A stretch of 64,000 bases of DNA. Source: JBCBSZ01 sp039185015. Lineage in GTDB: Bacteria; Actinomycetota; Acidimicrobiia; Acidimicrobiales; Poriferisodalaceae. Shown here in pieces: positions 50,493-59,723 of the stretch. Within the stretch, counting starts at the first letter, position 1; each line of letters starts with the position of its first letter. The position numbers were made by a program, and so were the translations under genes. The DNA is taken from the NCBI GenBank assembly GCA_039185015.1, contig JBCDAU010000005.1:124001-188000 (forward strand), written 5' to 3'. A model generated the notes under the pieces. That model saw only the letters and a list, made by a program, of their open reading frames with translations. It made no database searches and had not been told where the DNA came from.

Positions 50493-51115
50493 GTCGGCAC
50501 CGTCAGCGCTGCTCGCTCGTCCTCACAGATCGTGCGCCACTCGCAGCCCTCGAGGTGGTCATTGACCAGCCCCATCGCCTGCATGAAGGCATAGACCGTG
50601 GTCGGGCCGACGAACGACCAGCCGCGCGTCTTCAGGTCCTTGGCCAGCGCCGTGGAGGTGGGCGTCGCCGATGGGATCGGCCACTCGTCGTCAGCCCCGA
50701 CGCCCTCGCGCTCGCTGGGCTCCCACGACCAGATGTAGGCCGCGAACGAGCCGAACTCGTCGATCAGCTCCAGCACTCGGCCGGCGTTGTTGATCGCCGA
50801 CTCGATCTTGCGGCGATGCCGGACGATGCCGGCGTCCTGGAGGAGTCGCTCGACGTCGGCCGGCCCGTAGGCGGTCATGGCCTCGGGATCGAATCCGGCG
50901 AACGCCGCCCGGAAACCCTCCCGCTTGCGCAGGATCGTGAGCCACGAGAGGCCGCTCTGGAAGCCCTCGAGGCAGATCTTCTCGAAGAGGCGGACATCGT
51001 CGACGACCGGATGGCCCCACTCCTCGTCGTGGTACTCGACGTAGTCGTCGGCCTCACCCGGCCACCAGCATCGAGCCCGTCCGTCGTCACCGATCCGCAC
51101 CCACTGCTGGTTCAT
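50489..51115 (-). CDS. tag: DNA-3-methyladenine glycosylase I
   Basis: 208 residues of Tag, which removes 3-methyladenine from DNA in base excision repair. Conserved parts: ARCWWPGEADDYVEYHDEEWG (E/H near the lesion pocket), FEKICLEGFQSGLSWLTIL, FRAAFAGFDPEAMTAY and LKTRGWSFVGPTTVYAFMQA, GLVNDHLEGCEW. ATG 51115; MPVMNQQ (51124) is possible. Its stop overlaps the TIR gene stop by four bases (CTAG). It sits 27 bases downstream of the response regulator gene. Confidence 0.93.
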   Translation of the reverse strand: MNQQWVRIGDDGRARCWWPGEADDYVEYHDEEWGHPVVDDVRLFEKICLEGFQSGLSWLTILRKREGFRAAFAGFDPEAMTAYGPADVERLLQDAGIVRHRRKIESAINNAGRVLELIDEFGSFAAYIWSWEPSEREGVGADDEWPIPSATPTSTALAKDLKTRGWSFVGPTTVYAFMQAMGLVNDHLEGCEWRTICEDERAALTVPT

Positions 51116-51141
51116 GACCGGCATCCTCGCGCAGGGGTGCG

Positions 51142-51807
51142 TCACGATCCGGGAGTCACCAAGCCCGACTCGTAGGCGAACACGACGGCCTGCACCCGGT
51201 CACGCAGGCCCAGCTTCGAGAGCACGTTGGACACGTGGGTCTTCACCGTCGCCTCGCCGACGTACAGGGCCGCAGCGATCTCGACGTTGGACGAGCCGGT
51301 GGCGACCTGGACGAGCACCTCGCGCTCGCGATCGGTCAGCTCGTCCAGCATCCGCTCGCGTGCCGGATCGACGACCGGCGAAGACGGGGCCTGGGCCGCC
51401 TCGATCACCCGGCGCGTGACGCCCGGATCGAGCAGCGAGTCGCCGGCCGCGACGATCCGCACCGCGTCGATGAGCTCCTCGGGCGGTGCGTTCTTGAGCA
51501 GGAAGCCCGAGGCGCCGGCCCGCAGCGATGCGAACACCACCTCGTCGTCGTCGAAGGTCGTGAGCACGAGCACCCGCACGCCGCGGTCGGCCACGACGAG
51601 CCGCTCGGTCGCCGTGATCCCGTCGACCCCCGGCATCCGGATGTCCATGAGCACGACGTCGGGCGAGGTCGCCCGCACCTGATCGATCGCCTCGGCGCCG
51701 TCGGACGCCTCGCCGACGACCTCGATGTCGGGTTCGACGTCGAGCAACAGGCGCAGGCCGCTGCGCACCATCGCCTGATCGTCGGCGAGGACCACGCGGA
51801 TGGTCAT
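51142..51807 (-). CDS. NarL/LuxR-type response regulator
   Basis: 221 residues. Receiver domain VVLADDQAMVRSGLRLLLD with phosphoacceptor Asp in VVLMDIRMPGVDGI, then a LuxR-type DNA-binding domain LTDREREVLVQVATGSSNVE, AALYVGEATVKTHVSNVLSKLG. Cognate kinase is the upstream gene, whose stop overlaps its ATG (ATGA). The tag gene follows closely. Targets cannot be inferred; the divergent ABC exporter is a natural candidate because the HK promoter and ABC promoter face each other. Confidence 0.93.
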   Translation of the reverse strand: MTIRVVLADDQAMVRSGLRLLLDVEPDIEVVGEASDGAEAIDQVRATSPDVVLMDIRMPGVDGITATERLVVADRGVRVLVLTTFDDDEVVFASLRAGASGFLLKNAPPEELIDAVRIVAAGDSLLDPGVTRRVIEAAQAPSSPVVDPARERMLDELTDREREVLVQVATGSSNVEIAAALYVGEATVKTHVSNVLSKLGLRDRVQAVVFAYESGLVTPGS

Positions 51808-53006
51808 CTGCCGCCTCCGGGCACGGCCAGGACCGCCTCGACCCGCCAGCCCCCCTCGGACCTCGGCCCCGCGTCGAAGCGGCCGTGGTGGAGCGCGGCC
51901 CGCTCCCGCATGCCGACCAGACCGTGTCCGCCCGACGGTCCGCCGTTCACGGTGGCACCAGCGCCGTCGTCATCGACCGTGACCGACACCGCATCGTCGA
52001 GGGCGCGGACCTCGACCTTCGCCCGGATCGCCCGACCGTGTCGCAGCGAGTTGGTCAGCGACTCCTGGACGATCCGATAGACCGACAGCCCGACCGAGGC
52101 CGGGACGTCCAGCCCGGCCTCGACCTCGAGATCGACGGTGAGCCCGGCGTCCTCGACCTGGTCGACCAGCGCCGGGAGGCCGTCCAGGCCCGGCTGCGGC
52201 GCGTCGGCGCCGCCCTCGTCCTCGCGGAGGAAGCCGAGCAGTTGGTGCAGCTCACGCACCGCCTCGCGCCCGCTGGCCTCGACGTTCAGCAACGCTCCCC
52301 TGGCCGCGTCAGGGTCCTGCCCGAAGGCTCGTCGAGCGGCGCCCGCCTGCAGGCCCATGACCGACACGTGGTGCGCGACGACGTCGTGCAGCTCGCGGGC
52401 GATCCGGACCCGCTCATCGAGGACCGCTCGGCGGGCGTTCTCCTCGCGCTCGACCTCGAGCTCCTCCGTCCGGGCCACCAGATCTGCCTCGATCTGACGT
52501 CGCCGCCGGCTGGCATCGCCGAGCCACCAGGCGACGGCGAAGAAGACGGCGTTGAGGGCGATGTTGGACAGCCGGATCCACAGGATGTCGCCGTCGACGA
52601 CCTCACCGTCGATGACGATCAGGTCGTAGATCAGCAGGCTGCTCGACGGCAGGATCATCACCGCCCGCACCGGGCTGCGCCACCGGCCGCCATAGACACC
52701 TGCGGAGTAGATGGCCAGGAACAGCCCCAGCGTGCTCATGTCGAACTCGGCGACACCCAACCACCGATGGACGGTGAAGGACAGCGCCACGATCGTCAGG
52801 ACCGACAACGGATACCGGCGGCGCAGCGCGAGCGGCACGGTGGTGGCGCACACCAGCAGCACGGAGAGCCACCCGGCGGGGAGATCGGCATCGTTCGCTT
52901 CGAGCACGCTCGTGATCGAGCGCAGCGCGATCAGGCCCAACACCGTCATGCCCACGGCGGTCACGGCATCGACGGCGAGCGGTGAGCGCAGGCGCGACAG
53001 CTCCAC
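51804..53006 (-). CDS. NarL-type sensor histidine kinase
   Basis: 400 residues. Four or five N-terminal transmembrane helices (VTAVGMTVLGLIALRSI, WLSVLLVCATTVPLAL, LSVLTIVALSFTVHRWL, FLAIYSAGVYGGRW), then HisKA_3 with phospho-His in RIARELHDVVAHHVSVMG and the HATPase box DDDGAGATVNGG / HGLVGMRERAALHHG. No extracellular sensor loop is obvious, so it may sense via the membrane. GTG 53006 is supported by TACCGT 7 bases upstream; the divergent ABC ATPase gene starts 111 bases away. Confidence 0.9.
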   Translation of the reverse strand: MELSRLRSPLAVDAVTAVGMTVLGLIALRSITSVLEANDADLPAGWLSVLLVCATTVPLALRRRYPLSVLTIVALSFTVHRWLGVAEFDMSTLGLFLAIYSAGVYGGRWRSPVRAVMILPSSSLLIYDLIVIDGEVVDGDILWIRLSNIALNAVFFAVAWWLGDASRRRRQIEADLVARTEELEVEREENARRAVLDERVRIARELHDVVAHHVSVMGLQAGAARRAFGQDPDAARGALLNVEASGREAVRELHQLLGFLREDEGGADAPQPGLDGLPALVDQVEDAGLTVDLEVEAGLDVPASVGLSVYRIVQESLTNSLRHGRAIRAKVEVRALDDAVSVTVDDDGAGATVNGGPSGGHGLVGMRERAALHHGRFDAGPRSEGGWRVEAVLAVPGGGR

Positions 53007-53013
53007 GAGACGG

Positions 53014-53019
53014 ACGGTA
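53014..53019 (-). promoter_or_regulatory. -10 element, apparently leaderless (histidine kinase operon)
   Basis: TACCGT on the minus strand, 7 bases before the GTG at 53006. Confidence 0.5.
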
Positions 53020-53103
53020 TCCGTGCCTCCGGCGAACGGCCTCCCTCCCACGACGGAGATCGCGTTCGCCGTCACGACGGATGTCGGCTCCGAGACCGGA
53101 GAG

Positions 53104-53109
53104 CAGACT
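53104..53109 (+). promoter_or_regulatory. -10 element, apparently leaderless (ABC ATPase)
   Basis: CAGACT ending 7 bases before the GTG at 53117. The same CAGACT occurs at the metallophosphoesterase gene (20516-20521). Confidence 0.4.
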
Positions 53110-53116
53110 GACCGGT

Positions 53117-54004
53117 GTGCTCCACCTGCGTGCTCTCACCAAGCGCTACGGCGACCTCACCGCGCTCGACGGTGTGTCGTTCGACGTCGCTCCCGGTCGG
53201 GTGACCGGACTGCTCGGCGCCAACGGCGCCGGCAAGACGACCACGATGCGGGCGATCCTCGGGCTCGTCCGCCTCGACGAGGGCGATCTCCGCTGGAACG
53301 ACGACCCGATCGACCGGGCGACCCGTCTGCGCTTCGGCTACCTGCCCGAGCAGCGCGGCGTCTACCCGAAGATGAAGGTCGGCGAGCAGGTCACCTACTT
53401 CGGCGAGCTGCACGGGATGTCCCGCCCCGACGCGCGCCGGTCCGCGGCCGAGCTGCTCGACCTCGTCGGCCTCGCCGATCGCAGCGACGACATGGTCGAG
53501 GCGCTCTCCCACGGCAACCAGCAGCGGGTGCAGCTCGCGGTCTCCCTCGTGCACCGGCCGTCGCTCCTCGTCCTCGACGAGCCCTTCAGCGGGCTCGACC
53601 CGCTCGGTGTGGACGCGATGAGCGACGCGCTCATCCGGGTCGCCGGCGAGGGCGCCGCCGTGGTGCTCTCCTCCCACCAGCTCGAGCTGGTCGAGGACGT
53701 CGCCGAGGACGTCGTCATGCTGGCCGCCGGCCGAGTCGTCCGGGCGGGCGCCGTCGACACCGTCCGCTCCTCGGCGAGGGCGAATCGGCTCGAGGTGGAG
53801 CTCGACGAGCCGGTGAACGGCTCGACGCCGCTGCCCATCGGCGCCTCGATCGTCGACGCCGTCGGCAACCGTCTCGTGATCGAGGTCGACGACGCGACCA
53901 CCGCCCACCAGGTCCTGGGAGCCTTCGGCGAGCGTCGGCTCCGCTCGTTCCGCTTCGAGCCGGCGACGCTGGCCGAGGTCTTCAAGGAGGCCGTGTCGCT
54001 GTGA
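53117..54004 (+). CDS. ABC-2 type exporter ATP-binding protein (NatA-like)
   Basis: 295 residues. Walker A LLGANGAGKTTTMRAI, Q-loop FGYLPEQRGVYPKM, signature LSHGNQQRVQLA (LSxGxQ), Walker B LLVLDEPFSGLDPLG and H-loop LSSHQLELVE are complete. The C-terminal DUF4162-like extension is typical of NatA/CcmA exporters. Partner permease overlaps by GTGA. Divergent from a two-component system that may control it. Substrate unknown. Confidence 0.92.
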   Translation: MLHLRALTKRYGDLTALDGVSFDVAPGRVTGLLGANGAGKTTTMRAILGLVRLDEGDLRWNDDPIDRATRLRFGYLPEQRGVYPKMKVGEQVTYFGELHGMSRPDARRSAAELLDLVGLADRSDDMVEALSHGNQQRVQLAVSLVHRPSLLVLDEPFSGLDPLGVDAMSDALIRVAGEGAAVVLSSHQLELVEDVAEDVVMLAAGRVVRAGAVDTVRSSARANRLEVELDEPVNGSTPLPIGASIVDAVGNRLVIEVDDATTAHQVLGAFGERRLRSFRFEPATLAEVFKEAVSL

Positions 54005-55140
54005 CCGCCCGTCGCACCATCCTGCTCGTCGCCCGCCGAGAGATCCTCGAACGGGTCCGCAGTCGAGCGTTCATCGTCTCGACCATCTTCACCCTCGTCC
54101 TCGTCGCGGCCTTCATCGTCATCCCGGCGCTGTTGAGCGGCGACGACGAGCCGACGGCGGTCGGCGTCACGGGCGCCGCCGCCGAGGAGCTTGAGGATCG
54201 CATCGTCGCGCTCGCGCCGCTCTTCGAGATCGAGGTCGACATCGAGGCGGTGACGGCCGCCGAGATCGACCAGCGGCTCACCGACGGCGACCTGGACGTC
54301 GTGGTCTCGGTCGACGAGATCGTCGTGTTCGACGACCTGGGCGACGCGACCGGCGCGCTGCTCTCGACGGCCGCCGCCGACGTCCGTCGCGGCGATGCGC
54401 CGGCCCCGGAGCAGCTCGAGTTGCGGCGCGTGTCCACCGCGGATCCCGACGAGGACGACCGCCGCCAGGTGATGGCCTTCGTCTCGACGTTCATCCTCCT
54501 GCTCGTCGTCAACGCCTACGGAGCGACCCTGATGACCGGTGTCCTGGAGGAGAAGTCGACACGGGTCGTCGAGGTGGTGCTGTCCGCCGTGCCCGCCAGG
54601 TGGCTGCTCGCCGGCAAGCTCCTCGGCCTCGGCGTGCTCGGCCTCGGCCAGGTGCTGCTCATCGCCGCGACCGGTGGCCTCACCTCGCTGCTCGTCGGCG
54701 ACGTGGAGCTTCCGGGAGGGTTCGCCGTCCTGCTGGCTGCCGTCGTGCTCTGGTTCGTCCTCGGCTACGCCTTCTACGCCACCGGCTACGCCGTGGCCGG
54801 CTCGGTGGTGAGTCGTATGGAGGACGCCCAGGCCGCCCTCACGCCGGTCAGCACGGCCGTGATGGGGTCGTACCTGCTCACGGTCTTCGTGGTGCTGCAG
54901 AACCCTGCCAGCACGGCGTCGCAGATCCTGACGCTCCTCCCACCGATCGCCCCACTCGCCGTCCCGGCCCGGCTGGCGCTCGACGAGATCGCCGTGTGGG
55001 AGTTCGCGCTCGCTGCCGTCCTCACCATGGCGACGATCGTCGGCCTCGTGCGCCTCGGCGGTCGCCTCTACAGCGGCTCGATCCTCAGCACCGGTGGTCG
55101 GGTGAGCTGGCGAGACGCCTGGAGCCGCGCCGAGCTCTAA
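54001..55140 (+). CDS. ABC-2 type exporter permease (NatB-like)
   Basis: 379 residues. One N-terminal helix (FIVSTIFTLVLVAAFIVIPALL) is followed by an extracytoplasmic domain of about 120 residues, then six helices beginning VMAFVSTFILLLVVNAYGATL. GVLEEKSTRVVEVVLSAVPARWLLAGKLLG is the diagnostic NatB/ABC-2 coupling motif. Starts with GTG overlapping the ATPase stop (GTGA). It exports sodium, drugs or peptides in relatives; substrate here is open. Its TAA overlaps the convergent SDR stop by four bases. Confidence 0.92.
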   Translation: MTARRTILLVARREILERVRSRAFIVSTIFTLVLVAAFIVIPALLSGDDEPTAVGVTGAAAEELEDRIVALAPLFEIEVDIEAVTAAEIDQRLTDGDLDVVVSVDEIVVFDDLGDATGALLSTAAADVRRGDAPAPEQLELRRVSTADPDEDDRRQVMAFVSTFILLLVVNAYGATLMTGVLEEKSTRVVEVVLSAVPARWLLAGKLLGLGVLGLGQVLLIAATGGLTSLLVGDVELPGGFAVLLAAVVLWFVLGYAFYATGYAVAGSVVSRMEDAQAALTPVSTAVMGSYLLTVFVVLQNPASTASQILTLLPPIAPLAVPARLALDEIAVWEFALAAVLTMATIVGLVRLGGRLYSGSILSTGGRVSWRDAWSRAEL

Positions 55141-55976
55141 TCCATCCTCAGGCCGCCGTCGACGTTGAGCGTCTGGCCGGTGATGTACGACGCCTCGTCC
55201 GAGGCGAGGAACGCGACCGCGGCAGCTTGCTCCTCGACCCGCCCCTGCCGTCGCATCGGGATGCGGCTCACGGCGCCCTGTCGCGGTGCGTCGGCGTCGA
55301 GCCCGAAGCGCTCGGCGGTGCGGGAGAACGTGCCCCGCATCATGTCGGTGTCGTTCGAGCCCGGGGCGATGCAGTTCACCCGGATGCCGTGGGGAGCGAG
55401 CTCGAGCGCGACCTGCTGGGTGAGCCCGACCATCGCCCACTTGGTCGCGCAGTACGCCCCGTAGTCGGGCAGTCCCTGGCGCCCGGCCATCGACGACACG
55501 TTGATGATCGAGCCTCCTTCGCCACCTTCCCGGATGAGCCTGCCGGCGTGGCGGGTCACGAGGTAGAGGCCGTTGAGGTTGACGTCGACGGTGCGGAACC
55601 AGACCTCGTCGCCCATGTCGAGGATCGGCGCAGCACCGGCGTCGCTCGCCAGCGCGGCATTGTTGACCAGCACGTCGAGTCGGCCGAGACGGTCGCCGAT
55701 CTGGGCGATCATGGCCTCCACGTCGGCGGCGTCGGCCACCTCGGCGTCGACCGCCAGCGAGCGGCGGCCCATGGCTTCGATCTCGGCCGCGACCGACGAG
55801 GCGCCCAGCCACCCCGACGCTCGCTCGTGCTCCGGGAACGCCTCGGGCGGGCGCCGACTGCCGTGGACGACGACGTCGGCGCCCTCCTCGGCCAGCCGCA
55901 GCGCGATGGCCCGCCCGATGCCTCGCTTGCGGGCTGCGCCCGTGACGAGCGCGACCCGTCCCTCGAGGCCCCTCAC
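55137..55976 (-). CDS. SDR-family oxidoreductase
   Basis: 279 residues. TGAARKRGIGRAIALRLAEEG binding motif, NNAA, S in VSSMAGRQG and YCATKWAMVG with Tyr/Lys intact; NVDGGLRMD end. The long PPEAFPEHERASGW insertion after the first beta-alpha unit and the glycine-rich site resemble FabG-like reductases of actinobacterial acyl-CoA clusters. GTG start overlaps the stop of the acyl-CoA synthetase (GTGA), so both act in one pathway. Confidence 0.88.
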   Translation of the reverse strand: MRGLEGRVALVTGAARKRGIGRAIALRLAEEGADVVVHGSRRPPEAFPEHERASGWLGASSVAAEIEAMGRRSLAVDAEVADAADVEAMIAQIGDRLGRLDVLVNNAALASDAGAAPILDMGDEVWFRTVDVNLNGLYLVTRHAGRLIREGGEGGSIINVSSMAGRQGLPDYGAYCATKWAMVGLTQQVALELAPHGIRVNCIAPGSNDTDMMRGTFSRTAERFGLDADAPRQGAVSRIPMRRQGRVEEQAAAVAFLASDEASYITGQTLNVDGGLRMD

Positions 55977-57613
55977 GCCGTCTCGATACCGGCCGCCGAC
56001 TCGAGGCCGAGCTGCTCCACCGCCCGATCCCGCAGCTGGTACTTCTGGATCTTGCCGGTGACGGTCATCGGGAAGTCGTTGGTCGTGTGCACGTAGCGCG
56101 GCACCTTGTAGTGGGCGATGCGCCCCTGGCAGTACTCCCGCACCTCCTCGACCGAGATGTCCTCACCGTCGACGGTGGTCACCCAGGCCATGATCTCCTC
56201 GCCGTACTTCTCGTCGGGCACGCCGATGACCTGCACGTCCTGGATGCGGGGATGGGAGTAGAGGAACTCCTCGATCTCGCGCGGGTACACGTTCTCGCCA
56301 CCGCGGATCACCATGTCCTTGATGCGGCCGACGATGTTGACGTAGCCGTCGTCGTCCATCGTGGCGAGGTCGCCGGTGTGCATCCAGCCGTCGGCGTCGA
56401 TGGCGTCGGCCGTGCGCTGCTCGTCGTTCCAGTACCCGATCATCACCGAGTACCCGCGGGTGCAGAACTCGCCACCCCCGTCGCCCCGATCGATCGTCTC
56501 GCCCGTCTTGGGGTCGACGATCTTGATCTCGACGTGGGGATGCACCCGTCCGACCGAGCCGACGCGGGCGTCGATCGGATCGTCACGGTCGGTCTGGGTC
56601 GACACCGGTGAGGTCTCGGTCATGCCGTAGGCGATGGTGACCTCGTCCATGTTCATGGTCTCGATGCACTGCTTCATGACCTCGACGGGGCACGGCGACC
56701 CGGCCATGATCCCGGTCCGCAGCGACGAGAGGTCGTAGCTGTCGAAGTCGGGCAACGCGAGCGCTGCGATGAACATCGTCGGCACGCCGTAGAGGCTCGT
56801 GCACCGCTCGTTCTGCACCGCCTGGAGCGTCGCCTCGGGCTCGAAGGACGGCGCCGGGAGCACCATCGTGGCGCCGTGGCTGGTGCAGCCGAGGTTGCCC
56901 ATCACCATGCCGAAGCAGTGGTAGAGCGGCACCGGGATCGCCACCCGGTCCTCCTCGGTGTAGCCGCAGCCGCGTGCGACGAAGTAGCCGTTGTTCAGGA
57001 TGTTCCGGTGGCTGAGGGTCGCGCCCTTCGGGAAGCCGGTCGTGCCGGAGGTGTACTGGATGTTGATCGGGTCATCGGGTGAGAGACCGGCCGACACCGC
57101 CCGCAGCTCGTCGTCGCTCACCTGGTCGGCGGCGGAGAGCAACTCGGGCCAGTCGTCGGTGCCGATGAACACCACCTGCTCGAGCTCGGGGAGGTCAGCC
57201 CGCACCTCCTCCACCATCGCGACGTAGTTCGAGGTCTTGAAGTCCGTCGCCGCCACCAGACCCGTGCAGCCCGACTGGTTGAGCGCGTACTGGACCTCGT
57301 GGGTCCGGTACGCCGGGTTGATGTTCACCAGGATCACGCCGATCTTGGCGGTCGCGAACTGCGTCAGGACCCACTCGGACAGGTTCGGCGCCCAGATGCC
57401 GATCCGGTCACCGGTGGTGAAGCCGCGGGCGAGCAGCGCACGGGCGAGCTCGTCGACACGATCGTTCAGCTCCCGGTAGGTCCATCGCACGTCCTGGTGG
57501 GGGACGACGAGGGCCTCGCGATCGGCGACGCGCGCCGTCGTGGCCTCGAGATCGGCGCCGATCGTGCGGTCGAGCAGGTCGACGTCGGTCGGCCCGGTGG
57601 CGGTGGCGAGCAT
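55973..57613 (-). CDS. Long/medium-chain fatty acid-CoA ligase (AMP-binding, FadD3/FadD35-like)
   Basis: 546 residues of the ANL superfamily. Phosphate loop IQYTSGTTGFPKGATLSH, the aromatic YGMTETSPV motif, GWMHTGDLA, the hinge GRIKDMVIRGGENVYP with Asp/Lys, and C-terminal VTGKIQKYQLRD with the catalytic Lys. Such enzymes activate fatty or aromatic acids as AMP esters then CoA thioesters. ATG 57613 has GGAGAAGGGGG upstream. Operon with the downstream SDR. Exact acid unknown. Confidence 0.92.
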   Translation of the reverse strand: MLATATGPTDVDLLDRTIGADLEATTARVADREALVVPHQDVRWTYRELNDRVDELARALLARGFTTGDRIGIWAPNLSEWVLTQFATAKIGVILVNINPAYRTHEVQYALNQSGCTGLVAATDFKTSNYVAMVEEVRADLPELEQVVFIGTDDWPELLSAADQVSDDELRAVSAGLSPDDPINIQYTSGTTGFPKGATLSHRNILNNGYFVARGCGYTEEDRVAIPVPLYHCFGMVMGNLGCTSHGATMVLPAPSFEPEATLQAVQNERCTSLYGVPTMFIAALALPDFDSYDLSSLRTGIMAGSPCPVEVMKQCIETMNMDEVTIAYGMTETSPVSTQTDRDDPIDARVGSVGRVHPHVEIKIVDPKTGETIDRGDGGGEFCTRGYSVMIGYWNDEQRTADAIDADGWMHTGDLATMDDDGYVNIVGRIKDMVIRGGENVYPREIEEFLYSHPRIQDVQVIGVPDEKYGEEIMAWVTTVDGEDISVEEVREYCQGRIAHYKVPRYVHTTNDFPMTVTGKIQKYQLRDRAVEQLGLESAAGIETA

Positions 57614-57692
57614 GGGTCCCCCTTCTCCTCGCGGGGATCGTATCGACGGCGGACGCACCGCACCGGTCCCCGCCGACCGTCGGAGCCAGCTC

Positions 57693-57698
57693 TACGCT
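57693..57698 (+). promoter_or_regulatory. -10 element, apparently leaderless (DUF4062-like gene)
   Basis: TACGCT ending 6 bases before the ATG at 57705. Confidence 0.55.
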
Positions 57699-57704
57699 CG
57701 GACG

Positions 57705-59723
57705 ATGCCCGAGGCCGGCTCGAGCGACGGTGCGTCGCCCGTGATCCAGGTGGTCGTCGCTGCCGCCGACCACGAGTTCGACGACCTCCGCCGACGCCTC
57801 GCCAAGCAGCTCGAACAGGACGCACCGACGCCGCTCGAGGTCCTCGACGTCCCGCCGACGAGCGGCGCACCGCCCTCGACCGGCGACCGACTCGCCGCCG
57901 CTCGCCGCGCTGACCTGCTCCTCGTGCTCCTCGGTACCGCCTACGACGACGCGCCCCAGGGCTATCAGCGACCGATCGCCCGCCTCCAGTACGACGCCGT
58001 GCTCTCGAGCGCCCACGCCACCCTGCTCGCAGTGACCGTCGACACCGGGCTCGACGCCGGGCCCGAGATCGACGCCTGGCGCACGCTGATCGTCGGCCGC
58101 ACCCGGACCGACCGGTTCGCGTCGGAGGACCCCGAGCTCCTCGATCGGCTCGCGGAGCGGGTCTGGGCCGCAGCGCACTCGCGGCAGGTCGCGCTCGGGC
58201 TGCTGCCCGAACCCGGTGGGCCGGGCAACACGCCTCCGCTCCCGCTCCCTGGCGAGGTGCAGGCCGCGCTCGGCGCCATCGACGGCGACGACCCCTACGG
58301 GGACCGACTCGAAGACCTCGGGCCCCGTATTCCGGTCGACCGGACGGCGCCATCCGGTCCAGCGGCGGCGGCTCCAGGCGGCTCCGCGGCGAGTACCGGT
58401 CCGCCGACCGAACCGGCGCGGCTCGCTGCGGAGGAGCAGTGGCGCGAGGCGGTGCTCGCCTGGCAGACGGGCAGGTGGTCCGAGCTGGCCCACCACCTCG
58501 GCCGGGGCGACGACGAGCGACCGCTCGACGCCCACACCGCACTGTTCCGTGCCCGGATCGGCCTGGCCGCCGGCCGGATCGACCGAGCCGTGAAGGCGAT
58601 CCCGCTCGCCGACCGGGCCGCCGCCCTGGCGACCGGAACCGGTAAGGATCACCTCGCCGCTGCCGCCATGCTCGTCGCCTCCCGCGCCGCTCGTGCCGCC
58701 GGCGCCGACCCCACCCAGTACGTCGAGCGGGCGCTGACGCTCGCCCCCGACCGCGCCGAGCCGCTGGTCGAGCAGGCGATCGTGCTCGCCGAGGCCGGGC
58801 GCTCGACCGAGGTCCCCGCGCTCATCGCTGCCGCAGCCGAGCGCTACCCGGGTGCCCTCATCGGACTCGCCGGTGAGCCCGCGATCCAGGGCGCCGGACC
58901 GGCGTTGGTCGAGGGCATCGACGAGGCCCGCGCTCGGGCGCGGGCGCACGTCGAACCCCTCTGCGAGCTCGCACTGGCCGTCGTGCCGTCCTCCTGGGCC
59001 GCAGCCCGCCCCGCAGCCGACCTGCCGTTCCTCGACCTCGTCCGCCACGGCCAGGCCGCCGCGGCTCACGTCTTCGAGGAGCTCCGACGGTGGGCCAAGG
59101 TGTTGATGGGCATCCATCAGTCGGCGGTCTACGTCGAGCAGGCCCAGCCGTTCGCCGACATGGCGCCGCTTCGTCCCGACCCACCGTTCCATCGCGTCGG
59201 CATCGCTGCGACGATCGGACTGGGCGCATCGTTGCTCGTCGCCCGCGCCGTCGACAGCGACTACCTCGCCTACTTCGGCACCTGGGCGCTGGTCGCCACC
59301 ACCGAGCGGAGCCTCCAGGAACGGATCGAGCGCGACGCCCAGTACCACTCGGCCTCGGCGAAGCGACTCGACGCCGCACAGAGCTTCCGACACCACATCG
59401 ACCGGTTCGAGCAGCTCGTCGGGGCGTGGCCCTGCCTCGCACCCGTGGCCGAGCTGGAACGAGCTGCGGTGGGCGACGTCGTGCTGGTTCCGTCGGCTGC
59501 CCCACCGGCAGGGCTCCCGTTGCAGACCGAGCTGTTCCCACCCGACCTCGCCGTCGTGACCGGCCCGGAGCCGCCGCCGTCGCCACAGATCCTCGTCCGG
59601 GTGATGGAAGACGGTGAGGGCAGCCGGTCGTTGTCGCGGGTGTCCGCCTACTTCGGCGACACCGGCGTCATGCCGGTCCCGGCGGGGCCGCCGGCGCCGA
59701 GTCGTCGTCGATCGCGTCGATGA
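57705..59723 (+). CDS. DUF4062-like/TIR-like N-terminal domain protein with TPR region and hydrophobic segment
   Basis: 672 residues. The first 160 (IQVVVAAADHEFDDLRRRLA, LLLVLLGTAYDDAPQGYQRP, LQYDAVLSSAHATLLAVTVD) resemble DUF4062, a TIR-like fold. Residues about 250-430 contain helical repeats of TPR character (WREAVLAWQTGRWSELAHHL, IGLAAGRIDRAVKAIPLADR, ALTLAPDRAEPLVEQAIVLA). A hydrophobic segment (GIAATIGLGASLLVARAVD) and a Pro-rich end follow. No enzymatic residues can be named. ATG start after TACGCT. Its 3' end overlaps the convergent DUF2510 gene by 56 bases. Confidence 0.65.
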   Translation: MPEAGSSDGASPVIQVVVAAADHEFDDLRRRLAKQLEQDAPTPLEVLDVPPTSGAPPSTGDRLAAARRADLLLVLLGTAYDDAPQGYQRPIARLQYDAVLSSAHATLLAVTVDTGLDAGPEIDAWRTLIVGRTRTDRFASEDPELLDRLAERVWAAAHSRQVALGLLPEPGGPGNTPPLPLPGEVQAALGAIDGDDPYGDRLEDLGPRIPVDRTAPSGPAAAAPGGSAASTGPPTEPARLAAEEQWREAVLAWQTGRWSELAHHLGRGDDERPLDAHTALFRARIGLAAGRIDRAVKAIPLADRAAALATGTGKDHLAAAAMLVASRAARAAGADPTQYVERALTLAPDRAEPLVEQAIVLAEAGRSTEVPALIAAAAERYPGALIGLAGEPAIQGAGPALVEGIDEARARARAHVEPLCELALAVVPSSWAAARPAADLPFLDLVRHGQAAAAHVFEELRRWAKVLMGIHQSAVYVEQAQPFADMAPLRPDPPFHRVGIAATIGLGASLLVARAVDSDYLAYFGTWALVATTERSLQERIERDAQYHSASAKRLDAAQSFRHHIDRFEQLVGAWPCLAPVAELERAAVGDVVLVPSAAPPAGLPLQTELFPPDLAVVTGPEPPPSPQILVRVMEDGEGSRSLSRVSAYFGDTGVMPVPAGPPAPSRRRSRR

